From Methanocalculus sp. MSAO_Arc2 (GTDB lineage Archaea > Halobacteriota > Methanomicrobia > Methanomicrobiales > Methanocorpusculaceae): DNA of 17,590 bases. Made by a program: the position numbers and the translations under genes. Below the pieces are notes generated by a model. It saw only the letters and a list, made by a program, of their open reading frames with translations, made no database searches and was not told the origin of the DNA. The stretch lies in assembly GCA_003838065.1 (NCBI GenBank), contig QZAC01000090.1, positions 1-17,590 of the forward strand. The letters are read 5' to 3'. Shown here piece by piece: positions 1 to 7,043 of the stretch (position 1 is its first letter; every line of letters begins with the position of its first letter).

Positions 1-710
1 ACAATATCGATGTTGTCAGGGGAGTGAATTTTCAGCCTATTGCCTTCACCGGTGCTGCAACCAATGATGATCTCAAAAGAGAGCGGATTACCATACCCGA
101 TCTTCTGCACGGGATTGAAGAGCAGACCGGGGGAATATTGAGAGCAGATGATTTCTATCCAATCCCCTGTGTTGGTCCGATCATCGATCTCGTTGAATCA
201 TACACCGGAACACCCCAGATTAAATTCACTGCCCATCAGCACTGCGGAGCTGCTACCTATGTCTTTGTAACCGAACAGGGAATAGTGCCGGTTAATCAGA
301 TAGTCGATGTGGAAGAATTTTTCCATACAATCGACACAACCGCAAAAGGTCTTCGGAAAGGAGGGAAGATTAACAAATACCTGACGCTTATTGAAGGGGT
401 CAAGCATCTTAAACACACTCTTAAATCTGAAAGCAGGCATAAAATTGATTTCTATGGGCTTATTACAAACGCTCTTATCCACCAGAATTTTGATGCACTC
501 AGGGCTTTTCACTGGAATGCCCTTTTCATTGGAACGATGCATTTTATGGACAACTACAATTACGATCTCAACAGGGTAAACCGCTGCTGTATCCACTATG
601 CCACCCCTGACGGCAGGATCATCCCCTTCTGCACCTACAACAGCGGCCCTGTCTGGCGGGAGGAAGTCTGGAAAAAATTCGCACACCCAACAGGGGACAG
701 TCCAGAGTGA
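1..710 (+). CDS. Radical SAM protein of the Tes/MJ0619 family (COG1964), C-terminal part, 5' end outside the window
   Basis: The reading frame is open to the left edge (first full codon at 3), so the GTG at 24 is an internal valine and the true start lies upstream. The radical SAM CxxxCxxC core is therefore not visible. What is visible is the family's C-terminal half: a FQPIAFTGAA segment, then RITIPDLL, then DDFYPIPCV, a HQHCGAATYVFV block, and near the end RCCIHYATPDGRIIPFC with its cysteines. These match my memory of archaeal COG1964 proteins. From established work, MJ0619 was first proposed as the methylase of the methanopterin pterin, and its homologues were later shown to be tetraether lipid synthases (Tes), which couple archaeol tails. 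The ATP-grasp ligase starts 15 bases downstream, as in Methanocaldococcus (MJ0619-MJ0620). I am confident of the family; the substrate is not decided by this fragment. Confidence 0.8.
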   Translation, partial: NIDVVRGVNFQPIAFTGAATNDDLKRERITIPDLLHGIEEQTGGILRADDFYPIPCVGPIIDLVESYTGTPQIKFTAHQHCGAATYVFVTEQGIVPVNQIVDVEEFFHTIDTTAKGLRKGGKINKYLTLIEGVKHLKHTLKSESRHKIDFYGLITNALIHQNFDALRAFHWNALFIGTMHFMDNYNYDLNRVNRCCIHYATPDGRIIPFCTYNSGPVWREEVWKKFAHPTGDSPE

Positions 711-725
711 GTATGATCAACAGCC

Positions 726-1520
726 ATGATTCGTATTATTCCAAAACCAACCGACACTCCTGATGACAACTCAACACAGATGGTTATTGACGCGCTTGAG
801 ACAATCGGCGCAGATTTTGAGATTTTGGCATTGGAGGAACAGAATCCGTTTCGGATTCCATTCAAAAACGACCTTATCTGGGTGTGCGGCATACGGCAAG
901 ACGGAATTGAATTTGAACTGATCAGAGCACTCTCCCTGAAAAACCGGCTCATCAATACTCCAGAGGCTATTGCAACCTGTGCAAGCAAGACCATGACCTC
1001 TGCACTTCTGGTCCATCATGGCGTGCCAACCCCGGATACGCTCTTCACCGGGTCAATGAGAGAGGTTGAATTATTCCTGCAGAAGCATAAAAAAGCTGTG
1101 TATAAACCGGTCTATGGATTTGACGGCGACGGTATCTTTCTTTTTTCAGATCCTGCTGATCTCTCGCACCCACCGTACTATGTCCAGGAATATATCAAAA
1201 ATGACCGTGACTTTCGGATTTTTGTCATCGGATACAAAGCAGTCGGAGCGATATACCGCCAGTCACCGCATCTCACACATAACATTCATAAAGGCGGGAT
1301 AGGGACTCCTGTCGAAATTGATCCGGAGATGCGCTCCATCTCTGAAGCAGCCGCAAAAGCGATTGGAATCGACTATTGCGGTGTTGATCTGTTACATACA
1401 AATGATGGCTACACAGTTCTTGAAGTAAATGGAACGCCAAACTGGCACTGCATGTCTGCACCGATTCCACAGTTGCTTGCAGAGTATCTTGTGCAGGAAG
1501 AAAAAAAGATGGAAAAATAA
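726..1520 (+). CDS. mptN: RimK-like ATP-grasp ligase, probably tetrahydromethanopterin:alpha-L-glutamate ligase
   Basis: This 264-residue ATP-grasp protein has an N-terminal pre-ATP-grasp part, a central nucleotide-binding part (VYKPVYGFDGDGIF, about residues 124-137, the RimK-type K-P-x-x-G-x-x-G-x-G loop; then VQEYIK) and a C-terminal metal-binding end (GVDLLH ... VLEVNGTPNW, about residues 220-240). Methanogens have two such glutamate ligases: MptN (MJ0620), which adds glutamate to tetrahydromethanopterin to give tetrahydrosarcinapterin, and CofF (MJ1001), which caps coenzyme F420. MptN is preferred because the upstream gene belongs to the MJ0619 family, and MJ0619 neighbours MJ0620. CofF or a different amino-acid ligase is not excluded. 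The gene follows the upstream stop by 15 bases, so the two are probably co-transcribed. It converges with the UPF0058 gene across only 7 bases. Confidence 0.7.
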   Translation: MIRIIPKPTDTPDDNSTQMVIDALETIGADFEILALEEQNPFRIPFKNDLIWVCGIRQDGIEFELIRALSLKNRLINTPEAIATCASKTMTSALLVHHGVPTPDTLFTGSMREVELFLQKHKKAVYKPVYGFDGDGIFLFSDPADLSHPPYYVQEYIKNDRDFRIFVIGYKAVGAIYRQSPHLTHNIHKGGIGTPVEIDPEMRSISEAAAKAIGIDYCGVDLLHTNDGYTVLEVNGTPNWHCMSAPIPQLLAEYLVQEEKKMEK

Positions 1521-1527
1521 AATCCTG

Positions 1528-1812
1528 TTATTGAGAACACTCAATCTCTTTTAATGTTTTCTCGGCAAGTTCCTTCATTCGTGAGGAAATCCTCCCTGAT
1601 GAGGCGAAATCAACATCATTCATCGCATTTGCCAGTTCAGTGGCGAGGATAAAAATCGCGTACTTATGTTCCAGTTTGCTCTTATGAACCTGAGAAGGGT
1701 TGATCTTCAGTGCATGGTACTGGGGAAATAACACTCCTGAGCTTCGTTCTTCAAAGTAATCCTTGATATCAGATAACCTCTGATGGAGGGCGATCAACTC
1801 ATCTTTATGCAT
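1528..1812 (-). CDS. UPF0058 family protein
   Basis: This small protein of 94 residues starts MHKDELIALHQ, the characteristic beginning of the archaeal UPF0058 family (function unknown). The frame is open up to an ATG at 1845, which would add 11 residues (MPSPSYLLVIP) not usual for the family. The ATG at 1812 is preferred because it gives the family N-terminus and because GGTGAT lies just upstream. A TATA-like box at 1878-1886 would start transcription near 1856, which fits a leader of about 44 bases. The protein is helical and charged, with no membrane segment or catalytic motif that I can see. It lies directly downstream of dnaG but appears to have its own promoter in the gap. Confidence 0.8.
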   Translation of the reverse strand: MHKDELIALHQRLSDIKDYFEERSSGVLFPQYHALKINPSQVHKSKLEHKYAIFILATELANAMNDVDFASSGRISSRMKELAEKTLKEIECSQ

Positions 1813-1877
1813 CGGTATCACCAGCAAGTACGATGGTGATGGCATCGAATAAAAGGATATGGATACAAAAAAAAATA

Positions 1878-1886
1878 GTTATATAG
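1878..1886 (-). promoter_or_regulatory. TATA box for the UPF0058 gene
   Basis: On the - strand this reads CTATATAAC and sits just after the dnaG stop codon. The start site about 25 bases on would be near 1856, so the UPF0058 gene could be transcribed independently of dnaG. Called by eye from the archaeal TATA consensus. Confidence 0.45.
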
Positions 1887-1888
1887 CA

Positions 1889-3145
1889 CTACATAGTTAC
1901 CATACGTAAAGCTGCAGGCCTTTTTACTATGCCAGAAAATTCACGTGCAGCTATGAACTCAAGTCCCTGTTCTGCGCAGTTATCAAGGGTCTTCTGATCA
2001 ACAGTCATGTCAAGGATAACACCGGCGCTATCCGGACCTACCTCCTCAAGGATATCCATTAAGTCTGCTGGAGGAAAGTCACGAATTGTTAAGAGATCCG
2101 GTGAAAGAAACCGTCCAAGGCCGCTTCCCCGGATTGCCTGCATATGCCAGCCGAGTGTGGTGTCTCCACCCTTATCAGCCTCCTCTCTTGATGGAGATAT
2201 ATCATTTGAGTCATTCTCAGTCAATTTTTCTTCAGGCTCCCCACCTGTTAATTCAAGTGAATCTGAAGAGAAAGCTGGCTGGACCATATGGTGGGGTGGC
2301 ACCATTTTCCGGCTCTCCCTATCGAGCTGATCGCGCACATACTCAACCGGTACTTTGTTTCTGAGAGCTTTGACAATCTCCTTCCGGCTGAGATCTTCAA
2401 CACTTTTACCACGAGGTGGATATGCGACAAAATCGACATCCGCAATCTGGAGAAGTTCCCGCAGGATGAGCTCCCCTCCCCGGTCTCCATCCAGGAAAAC
2501 TGTCGCAGTCTTCTTTTCACAGAGATTGACAATGATTGCCGGGACATTGGTTCCTTCAACCGCTACACTGGTTTTAATCCCATAACGAAGGAGATTGAGA
2601 ACATCAGCTCTTCCTTCAACGATGATGATTGCATCAGACTCTTCGACATTCGGGCCTGCCGGAACCCTTTCTTCACCAATAAGCCGGACTTTCTCGATCC
2701 TGATCGATTCCCGCACCTCCTCGAGAAGATCCTGGGAATCGATAGACTCCTCTTCAAATGCATCATGAAGGAGTTCTTTGGCACGCTCAATGATCTTTTT
2801 TCGTTTTGCGACTCTGATATCTTCAATACATTCAACATGAACCCGGGCGACACAGGGTCCGACCCGGTCAATTGTTTCAAGTGATGCGGCCAGAATAGCA
2901 GTCTCAGCACGGTCAAGTGATGAGGCGATAAAGATATCACCTACGGTCTCGCCGCGCCTGCTGATAATCTGGACATCTATTCGTCCTACTCTACCGGTTC
3001 TCTGGAGATCACGAAGATCGAGGTCTTCACCGAGTAATCCTTCTGTCTGGCCAAATATGGCACCGATTACATCGGATTTTTCGACCACCCCCTCCGTTTC
3101 GAGATGAATCTGAATAAGATACTTTGTCGTATCAGGTGAATACAT
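1889..3145 (-). CDS. dnaG: Archaeal DnaG-type primase
   Basis: This 418-residue archaeal DnaG begins [19 protein letters not shown]. The central Toprim domain shows the acidic residues expected for metal binding: E177 in [11 protein letters not shown] and D219/D221 in [11 protein letters not shown] hydrophilic, probably flexible stretch (about residues 285-335) separates it from a C-terminal domain (about 345-418). Archaeal DnaG makes primers in vitro, and in several archaea it also associates with the exosome, so its role may be in RNA handling as much as in replication. The frame extends nine codons upstream to an ATG at 3172, but the ATG at 3145 matches the family start and has a G-rich Shine-Dalgarno at the right distance. 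Downstream comes UPF0058; upstream is a UPF0235 gene 129 bases away with a possible promoter between. Confidence 0.95.
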   Translation of the reverse strand: MYSPDTTKYLIQIHLETEGVVEKSDVIGAIFGQTEGLLGEDLDLRDLQRTGRVGRIDVQIISRRGETVGDIFIASSLDRAETAILAASLETIDRVGPCVARVHVECIEDIRVAKRKKIIERAKELLHDAFEEESIDSQDLLEEVRESIRIEKVRLIGEERVPAGPNVEESDAIIIVEGRADVLNLLRYGIKTSVAVEGTNVPAIIVNLCEKKTATVFLDGDRGGELILRELLQIADVDFVAYPPRGKSVEDLSRKEIVKALRNKVPVEYVRDQLDRESRKMVPPHHMVQPAFSSDSLELTGGEPEEKLTENDSNDISPSREEADKGGDTTLGWHMQAIRGSGLGRFLSPDLLTIRDFPPADLMDILEEVGPDSAGVILDMTVDQKTLDNCAEQGLEFIAAREFSGIVKRPAALRMVTM

Positions 3146-3152
3146 GGAATCG

Positions 3153-3159
3153 CACCCCC
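3153..3159 (-). promoter_or_regulatory. Shine-Dalgarno deciding the dnaG start
   Basis: On the - strand GGGGGTG stands 7 bases before the ATG at 3145, while the in-frame ATG at 3172 has nothing comparable. This fixes the shorter N-terminus MYSPDTTKY. Confidence 0.6.
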
Positions 3160-3215
3160 ATGGATCATGCAATGATTATGACGCTTGATCATAGGTGATA
3201 GATATAGAGAATTCG

Positions 3216-3227
3216 AAATACTTAAAG
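3216..3227 (-). promoter_or_regulatory. Probable TATA box upstream of dnaG
   Basis: The - strand reads CTTTAAGTATTT, an AT-rich box in an AT-rich 129-base gap. A start about 25 bases on would leave a leader of roughly 50 bases before dnaG. Called by eye only. Confidence 0.35.
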
Positions 3228-3274
3228 AAACCTATGAAAACAATCATATAAAAAAAAGAAATATAACGATATTT

Positions 3275-3598
3275 TTACAATTTATCAATATATGACCCGA
3301 GAATTGCACAAACCTCATCCGTATCCACACCGATTATCCCTATTACTTTTCTCCTGGACTGATGTCCTGAGATAAGAGCAACATCCAATCGATGTACACC
3401 AAGCACCTCTGCGACCAGATCGATGATCTCAGCATTGGCACGCCCTCCGATGGGAGGTGCGGTTACTGCAATGCCAATGGCCTTTCTCCATACGTTATAG
3501 CCTGTAGGAAATGCTTTCCTTCCTGATCCTGCCTGGACCTCCAGGCTGATCAGAAGGAGATCTTCACGCTGTTCTATGGCATCTCCAAAAGAAGACAT
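3275..3598 (-). CDS. UPF0235 / DUF167 (YggU-type) protein
   Basis: This 107-residue protein has the signature APPIGGRANAEIIDLVAE (about residues 48-65), followed by a GHQSRRKVIGIIG stretch. These are the two conserved blocks of the DUF167/YggU fold, whose molecular function is not established. The N-terminal 20 residues are less conserved, and the start at 3598 is only the furthest available ATG: the nearest Shine-Dalgarno-like GGTGA lies about 15 bases upstream, a little far, so a later start is possible. The gene follows pyrC on the same strand after an unusual 182-base segment without a convincing gene, and precedes dnaG. It could be the last gene of the hyp-pyrC transcript or have its own promoter. 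Confidence 0.88.
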   Translation of the reverse strand: MSSFGDAIEQREDLLLISLEVQAGSGRKAFPTGYNVWRKAIGIAVTAPPIGGRANAEIIDLVAEVLGVHRLDVALISGHQSRRKVIGIIGVDTDEVCAILGSYIDKL

Positions 3599-3614
3599 AT
3601 CAGAATTGTTGGTG

Positions 3615-3625
3615 TCACCCGGTGA
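3615..3625. repeat. Dyad TCACC-C-GGTGA
   Basis: A perfect 5-base inverted repeat around a single base, with the same arms as the dyad at 3746-3756, 131 bases away. A third related dyad (CACC-GGGC-GGTG) sits between them at 3679-3690. It could be a protein-binding site or a short hairpin; neither is shown. Confidence 0.5.
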
Positions 3626-3745
3626 TAACTGAGTGCGGTCATCAGTGGCTGACGCCGTCCCTACCGCTTCAAACCCTTCACCGGGCGGTGCCTGTCCCGC
3701 TCCTGGGTTGTCCCATGGTTCATCTCTTGATCTCCGTCAATACGA

Positions 3746-3756
3746 TCACCAGGTGA
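3746..3756. repeat. Dyad TCACC-A-GGTGA
   Basis: A perfect 5-base inverted repeat matching the dyad at 3615-3625 except for the central base. It lies about 25 bases downstream of the pyrC stop codon on the coding strand. Confidence 0.5.
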
Positions 3757-3780
3757 CGTATGGAAGCGCATGGTGGCACA

Positions 3781-5043
3781 TTAGAGTATATGCCTCGTGC
3801 GATAATAACCTCTCCCGTTCACCCAGCACCCGGGTTCCATGGAGTAGTTACCATCATGATACGCCACACGCCCATCACAAATGACCATGGTGGGAAATAT
3901 CCCTTTCATACCTTCAAACGGGGTCCAACCAGATTTGGAATGAAGGTTCTCTGAAACGATCGGTTCCGGCTGCATGGCATACAGTGCGAAATCAGCCCTC
4001 TCACCTGGTAGAAATCCTGCAGGCGGAATTCCAAGCACCCTGCAGGGTGCAACCGCTGTCTTACGGATCACCGAAGAGAGCGATAACGAACCCTTATCAA
4101 CCTGATTCATAAGGAGCGGGAGCATCGTCTCGACACCAGGGATCCCAGACGGCGCATCGGCGAAAGCGACATCCTTATCAGATCTGGTATGGGGGGCATG
4201 ATCTGATGCAATGATATCAATCTCATCCCACAACGAGAAGAGTGATCGTCGGATTGATTCAGGCCGTATTGGAGGATTCACTTTGACATACGTATTATCG
4301 GGTTCAAAACGCTCAAGAGAGAGGAAGAGATGGTGCGGTGTTACTTCTTTTGACCCCGGCGCGTCTTCAAGAGATGCAGGTGAACTGAGATGACAGACAT
4401 GCACTGTCATTTTTTTGGGAATACACCGTCGGATCTGATGAAGCGATCGTGCTTCACCCTCAGGAGATCGGCTCAGGTGGTGCTGGCTGAGATTGCCGGG
4501 AGATCCGGGTGACACTTCTTCAGCATGGATGGTTGCAAGGGCCGAAAGAGAAGCGATTTCAGTGAGTGCGTTCTCTAATTCGTGTAGAGATAGTGCATCA
4601 CCATAACTTGAGGGGGCGGCAAATATCTCACCAAAAGCCATCGCACCCTCTCTCCAGAGAGAACACAGATCACTGCCCGGAGAAACCGCGCCATTTACAG
4701 CAAATGAGCAGAGGGCGCCAGCTTCAGCCTCTTTGACCCGGTTCCGGTAAAGCTCTGGTGTGGTAAGGGGTGGAATGGTGTTTGGCTGGTCGACGACCAT
4801 GGTAACACCCCCTGCAAGGGCGGCCATTGTCCCAAAACGCCAGTCCTCTTTGGCAGACTGCACTCCTCCACGCATATGAACATGCATATCGGTTGCAGCG
4901 GGGATGCAGAGGAGATCCCGGCAGTCGATCGTCTCATGGGACCTCCCGGCAGATCCGATATGGTGTAATCTGCCGTCTTTAAACGCAAGATCGGCTACTC
5001 TGCCATCAGGGAGACGGGTATTGCAGAGTACGAGATCTAACAT
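3781..5043 (-). CDS. pyrC: Dihydroorotase-like amidohydrolase
   Basis: This 420-residue amidohydrolase would interconvert N-carbamoyl-aspartate and dihydroorotate in pyrimidine synthesis. Metal ligands are visible: DMHVHMRGG (H54, H56), H173 in TIHAEE, H218 in VCHLSS and D281 in IIASDHAPHT; VTPHHLFLS (about 235-243) and a C-terminal GRADFALY-like block (GERADFALY, 347-355) complete the family pattern. At the position of the carboxylated lysine that usually bridges the metals, the sequence reads FGEIF, so a glutamate (E139) appears to take its place. The start overlaps the last 7 bases of hypE, so the two are almost certainly co-translated. Another cyclic amidohydrolase (hydantoinase or allantoinase type) is possible, but the length and motifs favour archaeal dihydroorotase. 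Confidence 0.85.
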   Translation of the reverse strand: MLDLVLCNTRLPDGRVADLAFKDGRLHHIGSAGRSHETIDCRDLLCIPAATDMHVHMRGGVQSAKEDWRFGTMAALAGGVTMVVDQPNTIPPLTTPELYRNRVKEAEAGALCSFAVNGAVSPGSDLCSLWREGAMAFGEIFAAPSSYGDALSLHELENALTEIASLSALATIHAEEVSPGSPGNLSQHHLSRSPEGEARSLHQIRRCIPKKMTVHVCHLSSPASLEDAPGSKEVTPHHLFLSLERFEPDNTYVKVNPPIRPESIRRSLFSLWDEIDIIASDHAPHTRSDKDVAFADAPSGIPGVETMLPLLMNQVDKGSLSLSSVIRKTAVAPCRVLGIPPAGFLPGERADFALYAMQPEPIVSENLHSKSGWTPFEGMKGIFPTMVICDGRVAYHDGNYSMEPGCWVNGRGYYRTRHIL

Positions 5044-6032
5044 ACTCTTGGCACCGGATCTCCAAGGGGCGGCTCGATGAACCGTTCACCCCCAATACGT
5101 GTCTGCATGACAACCCGTCTTCCGGAGATGACCCGACCGATGATTCGCGCATTCTGCCCAAGCGGATGTGATCTGATGGCAGAGAGGATGGAGTCTGCAT
5201 CGTCAGCTGAGACACCCATCACCACTTTGCCTTCGTTTGCGACCTGGAGAGGGTCAATCCCCAGGATCTCGCCAGCAGACCTGACGCTTCGTGAAATCGG
5301 GATCTGCTCTTCATCAAGGAGGATGCCAACTCCGCTCTTTCTTGCCATTTCATTAATGGCGGCTGCAAAACCGCCCCGTGTCGGGTCTTTCATGGCATGG
5401 ACATCTCCTGCAGACAGCGCACGATCAATGATCGGCCAGACCGGTGCACAATCGGACCTGAGCGCGTCACCAAGATCAAACCCTTCCCGATAGGAGAGAA
5501 GTGAGATACCATGATCTCCGAGGGTCCCGGAGACGATGATCAGATCACCTTCCTGTAATGAGGAGTCGCGTATGGGACGATCTGCAATACCAATGCCAGC
5601 AGTATTGATGATGATGCCATCAAGTGAGCCTCGTTCAACGACTTTTGTGTCTCCTGTTACGATGCATGCACCTGCCTCACCGAGTGCCTGGTCCATTGAT
5701 GCAACAATCCGGGCAAGATCTTCCACAGAAAAGCCCTCCTCGATCACCATGGCAGATGAAAGAGCAACCGGCCGTGCACCCATAACCGCAAGATCATTGA
5801 TTGTACCGCATACAGATATCCGTCCGATATCACCACCGGGAAAAAAGAGGGGCCGGACAACATGTGAGTCTGTGGTAAAGACGATATTGTTTCCATTGAT
5901 CGGTATAACAGCACCGTCATCAAGAGATTCAAGGCCAATTCCTCCTGCATTATTATGGGAGAACGCGGTGAGAGTACTGAGGAGTTCGCCCATAACCTCT
6001 CCACCAGCTCCATGCATGAGACTGACTTTCAT
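5037..6032 (-). CDS. hypE: Hydrogenase maturation protein HypE
   Basis: This 331-residue protein of the PurM/AIR-synthase-like ATP-binding fold begins MKVSLMHGAGGEVMGELL and ends in the hallmark PRVC. The C-terminal cysteine (C331) is the one that receives the carbamoyl group from HypF and is dehydrated to thiocyanate, the source of the CN ligands of the NiFe centre. Internal family motifs include DDGAVI (about 40-45), TGDTKVVERG (about 150-159) and KDPTRGGFA (about 215-223). The ATG follows the hypA stop codon with no gap, and the stop overlaps pyrC by 7 bases. Methanogens need this pathway for their NiFe hydrogenases. hypB, hypD and hypF are not in this window. Confidence 0.96.
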   Translation of the reverse strand: MKVSLMHGAGGEVMGELLSTLTAFSHNNAGGIGLESLDDGAVIPINGNNIVFTTDSHVVRPLFFPGGDIGRISVCGTINDLAVMGARPVALSSAMVIEEGFSVEDLARIVASMDQALGEAGACIVTGDTKVVERGSLDGIIINTAGIGIADRPIRDSSLQEGDLIIVSGTLGDHGISLLSYREGFDLGDALRSDCAPVWPIIDRALSAGDVHAMKDPTRGGFAAAINEMARKSGVGILLDEEQIPISRSVRSAGEILGIDPLQVANEGKVVMGVSADDADSILSAIRSHPLGQNARIIGRVISGRRVVMQTRIGGERFIEPPLGDPVPRVC

Positions 6033-6371
6033 TTATTCACCTGTATCTATCTCAATAGTATTGACAACAATCTCTTTTCCCGCTATAATAGTCGGCAGCT
6101 TCCCACAATCAGGGCAGACATAGATCTCCTGGCCTTCATACCCGCATGAGCACGAGGTTTTCGGCGGTACCGTCTCACAGATGAGCCGGGACCCGGCAAG
6201 GATGGTATCATCTTCTGCAATGATATCAAAGAGAAAACAGACCTGTTCAGGGTTGACCATGGCAAGTTTCCCAAATGAGACGGTGATTGTATGTACTTTC
6301 TGTGCACGGTGATCAAGTGCGGTCCTCCGTGCTGTTGCATAGATATCGTAGGCTATGCTGTATTCGTGCAT
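6033..6371 (-). CDS. hypA: Hydrogenase nickel incorporation protein HypA
   Basis: This 112-residue protein begins MHEYSIAYDI; the N-terminal Met-His-Glu is the nickel-binding motif of HypA. A zinc site follows as C74-x-C76 (TSCSCGYEG) and C86-x-x-C89 (YVCPDCG). The first pair is spaced C-x-C rather than the bacterial C-x-x-C. HypA, normally with HypB, delivers nickel to the hydrogenase large subunit after the Fe(CN)2CO unit is in place. Its ATG overlaps the hypC stop by one base (TGATG), and its stop abuts the hypE start, indicating translational coupling in the order hypC-hypA-hypE. Confidence 0.95.
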   Translation of the reverse strand: MHEYSIAYDIYATARRTALDHRAQKVHTITVSFGKLAMVNPEQVCFLFDIIAEDDTILAGSRLICETVPPKTSCSCGYEGQEIYVCPDCGKLPTIIAGKEIVVNTIEIDTGE

Positions 6372-6595
6372 CAGGATCCCATGGCCTCATAGACCTGCCG
6401 GAACAGTTCACGGGTCTCAAGACCTTCTTCCCGGGATAGCCGCTGGATAGCAAATCCAACATGTACAAGAACAAATTCCCCAACCTTTACATCTACAAGA
6501 TCAAGCCTGACTTCATGCTGGAGATCTCCAAAATCAACAAGGCCGATGTTTCCGTCTCTGATTTCTATGACCTCTGCCGGTACTGCGATACACAT
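6371..6595 (-). CDS. hypC: Hydrogenase assembly chaperone HypC
   Basis: A 74-residue HypC/HupF-family chaperone with the essential N-terminus MCIAVPAEV (Cys2) and the conserved VHVGFAI block (H45 to I50). HypC carries the iron atom with HypD during CN/CO ligand assembly and then binds the hydrogenase large-subunit precursor. The start is supported by Cys2 and by AGAGG about 8 bases upstream on the - strand. It is the first gene of the hypC-hypA-hypE-pyrC run. The gap upstream contains a weak TATA-like box. Confidence 0.95.
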   Translation of the reverse strand: MCIAVPAEVIEIRDGNIGLVDFGDLQHEVRLDLVDVKVGEFVLVHVGFAIQRLSREEGLETRELFRQVYEAMGS

Positions 6596-6630
6596 GAACG
6601 TTTCCTCTTATCCATTTTGTTTTCACAACG

Positions 6631-6640
6631 TGATAAAGAA
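6631..6640 (-). promoter_or_regulatory. Possible TATA box of the hyp-pyrC operon
   Basis: The - strand reads TTCTTTATCA about 40 bases before the hypC ATG. A start about 25 bases on would fall just before the AGAGG Shine-Dalgarno, giving a very short leader. Weak match, by eye. Confidence 0.3.
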
Positions 6641-6910
6641 AACGAATGATACACATAATGAAACATGCAGCATCGAAAAAATTATCAGCGTAAATGGTGT
6701 TGATTATCCTTTTGGACCGTTATGATCGAGCAGCAGTTTGCATATTGATCACCTTGTTCTCGCAATACAATGTATGTGTTGTTTCCTATGCTACGCACCA
6801 AAGTATCAGATTGCCAGTTGTGATGGACAGAAGTACAGGAAAGGGTGTTGTGCTATGATCCATAATCAGAAGGGTCTGGTCTTTGCGTTGCGCCCCCTCA
6901 CCCCGACAAT

Positions 6911-6926
6911 AAAAAACAGGCAAAAA
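6911..6926 (-). terminator. Oligo-T terminator after tRNA-Ser
   Basis: On the - strand, directly after the tRNA 3' end, there are runs of five and six T (6922-6926 and 6911-6916), the usual archaeal termination signal. Confidence 0.6.
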
Positions 6927-6927
6927 G

Positions 6928-7010
6928 CGCCGGGGGGGAGATTTGAACTCCCGAGGTGAGACACCAGTGGCTTTCAAGGCCACCGCCTTTCCGGACTAGA
7001 CTACCCCGGC
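6928..7010 (-). tRNA. tRNA-Ser (anticodon UGA)
   Basis: A full cloverleaf can be drawn on the - strand. The acceptor stem is GCCGGGG (7004-7010) pairing with CCCCGGC (6929-6935). The anticodon stem GTGGC/GCCAC encloses loop CTTGAAA, with anticodon TGA. There is an extended variable arm typical of class II tRNAs, then T stem GGGAG/CTCCC around TTCAAAT. The discriminator base at 6928 is G, as required for serine identity. The long variable arm, anticodon and G73 agree on serine, reading UCA-type codons. CCA is not encoded, so it must be added after transcription. No intron is visible in the anticodon loop. Confidence 0.95.
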
Positions 7011-7031
7011 CCTTCTATGTATTGGTTCTTG

Positions 7032-7039
7032 TGAAATAA
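7032..7039 (-). promoter_or_regulatory. Possible TATA box of the tRNA-Ser gene
   Basis: CTTATTTC on the - strand ends about 22 bases before the tRNA 5' end, a spacing expected for an archaeal tRNA promoter. The match to the consensus is modest. Confidence 0.35.
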
Positions 7040-7043
7040 GAGA

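Larger units (their letters stand above)
3599..3780 (-). other. GC-rich dyad-containing segment between pyrC and the UPF0235 gene
   Basis: This 182-base interval inside an otherwise tightly packed - strand gene run has no convincing protein. It carries three short inverted repeats built on TCACC/GGTGA: 3615-3625, 3679-3690 and 3746-3756. The longest - strand ORF from an ATG is 3661-3771, 36 residues rich in Arg, His and Asp, starting 9 bases after the pyrC stop without a clear Shine-Dalgarno. A 20-residue version inside it has GGAG eight bases before its ATG. It is not AT-rich like the other gaps here, which suggests selection for RNA structure, protein binding or a small peptide. I do not recognise it as SRP RNA, RNase P RNA or a C/D box RNA. 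Confidence 0.45.
6596..6927. other. Intergenic region between hypC and the tRNA gene
   Basis: About 330 bases without a supportable gene. It holds the presumed hyp promoter at its left end and the T-rich tRNA terminator at its right end. The middle part shows no convincing ORF with a Shine-Dalgarno, no direct repeat and no strong dyad that I can see. Confidence 0.5.

Noticed and set aside
198..686. A 162-codon - strand ORF
   Set aside because: Antisense to the radical SAM gene, which shows clear family motifs.
2288..2884. A 198-codon + strand ORF
   Set aside because: It is antisense to dnaG, whose frame is conserved throughout; there is no promoter or Shine-Dalgarno and the composition is that of a shadow frame.
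3599..3780. SRP RNA, RNase P RNA or C/D box RNA in the dyad-rich gap
   Set aside because: The conserved loops of SRP and RNase P RNA are not seen, and TGATGA/CTGA boxes are not spaced as in a C/D RNA.
3633..3884. An 83-codon + strand ORF over the pyrC-UPF0235 gap
   Set aside because: It overlaps the 3' end of pyrC on the other strand, has no Shine-Dalgarno and shows no protein-like pattern.
5536..6123. A 195-codon + strand ORF
   Set aside because: Antisense to hypE and hypA, with Ser/Pro/Arg-rich shadow composition.
6738..6983. ORFs of 65-73 codons on either strand reaching into the tRNA gene
   Set aside because: They run into the tRNA-Ser sequence and its terminator, and have no supporting start signals.
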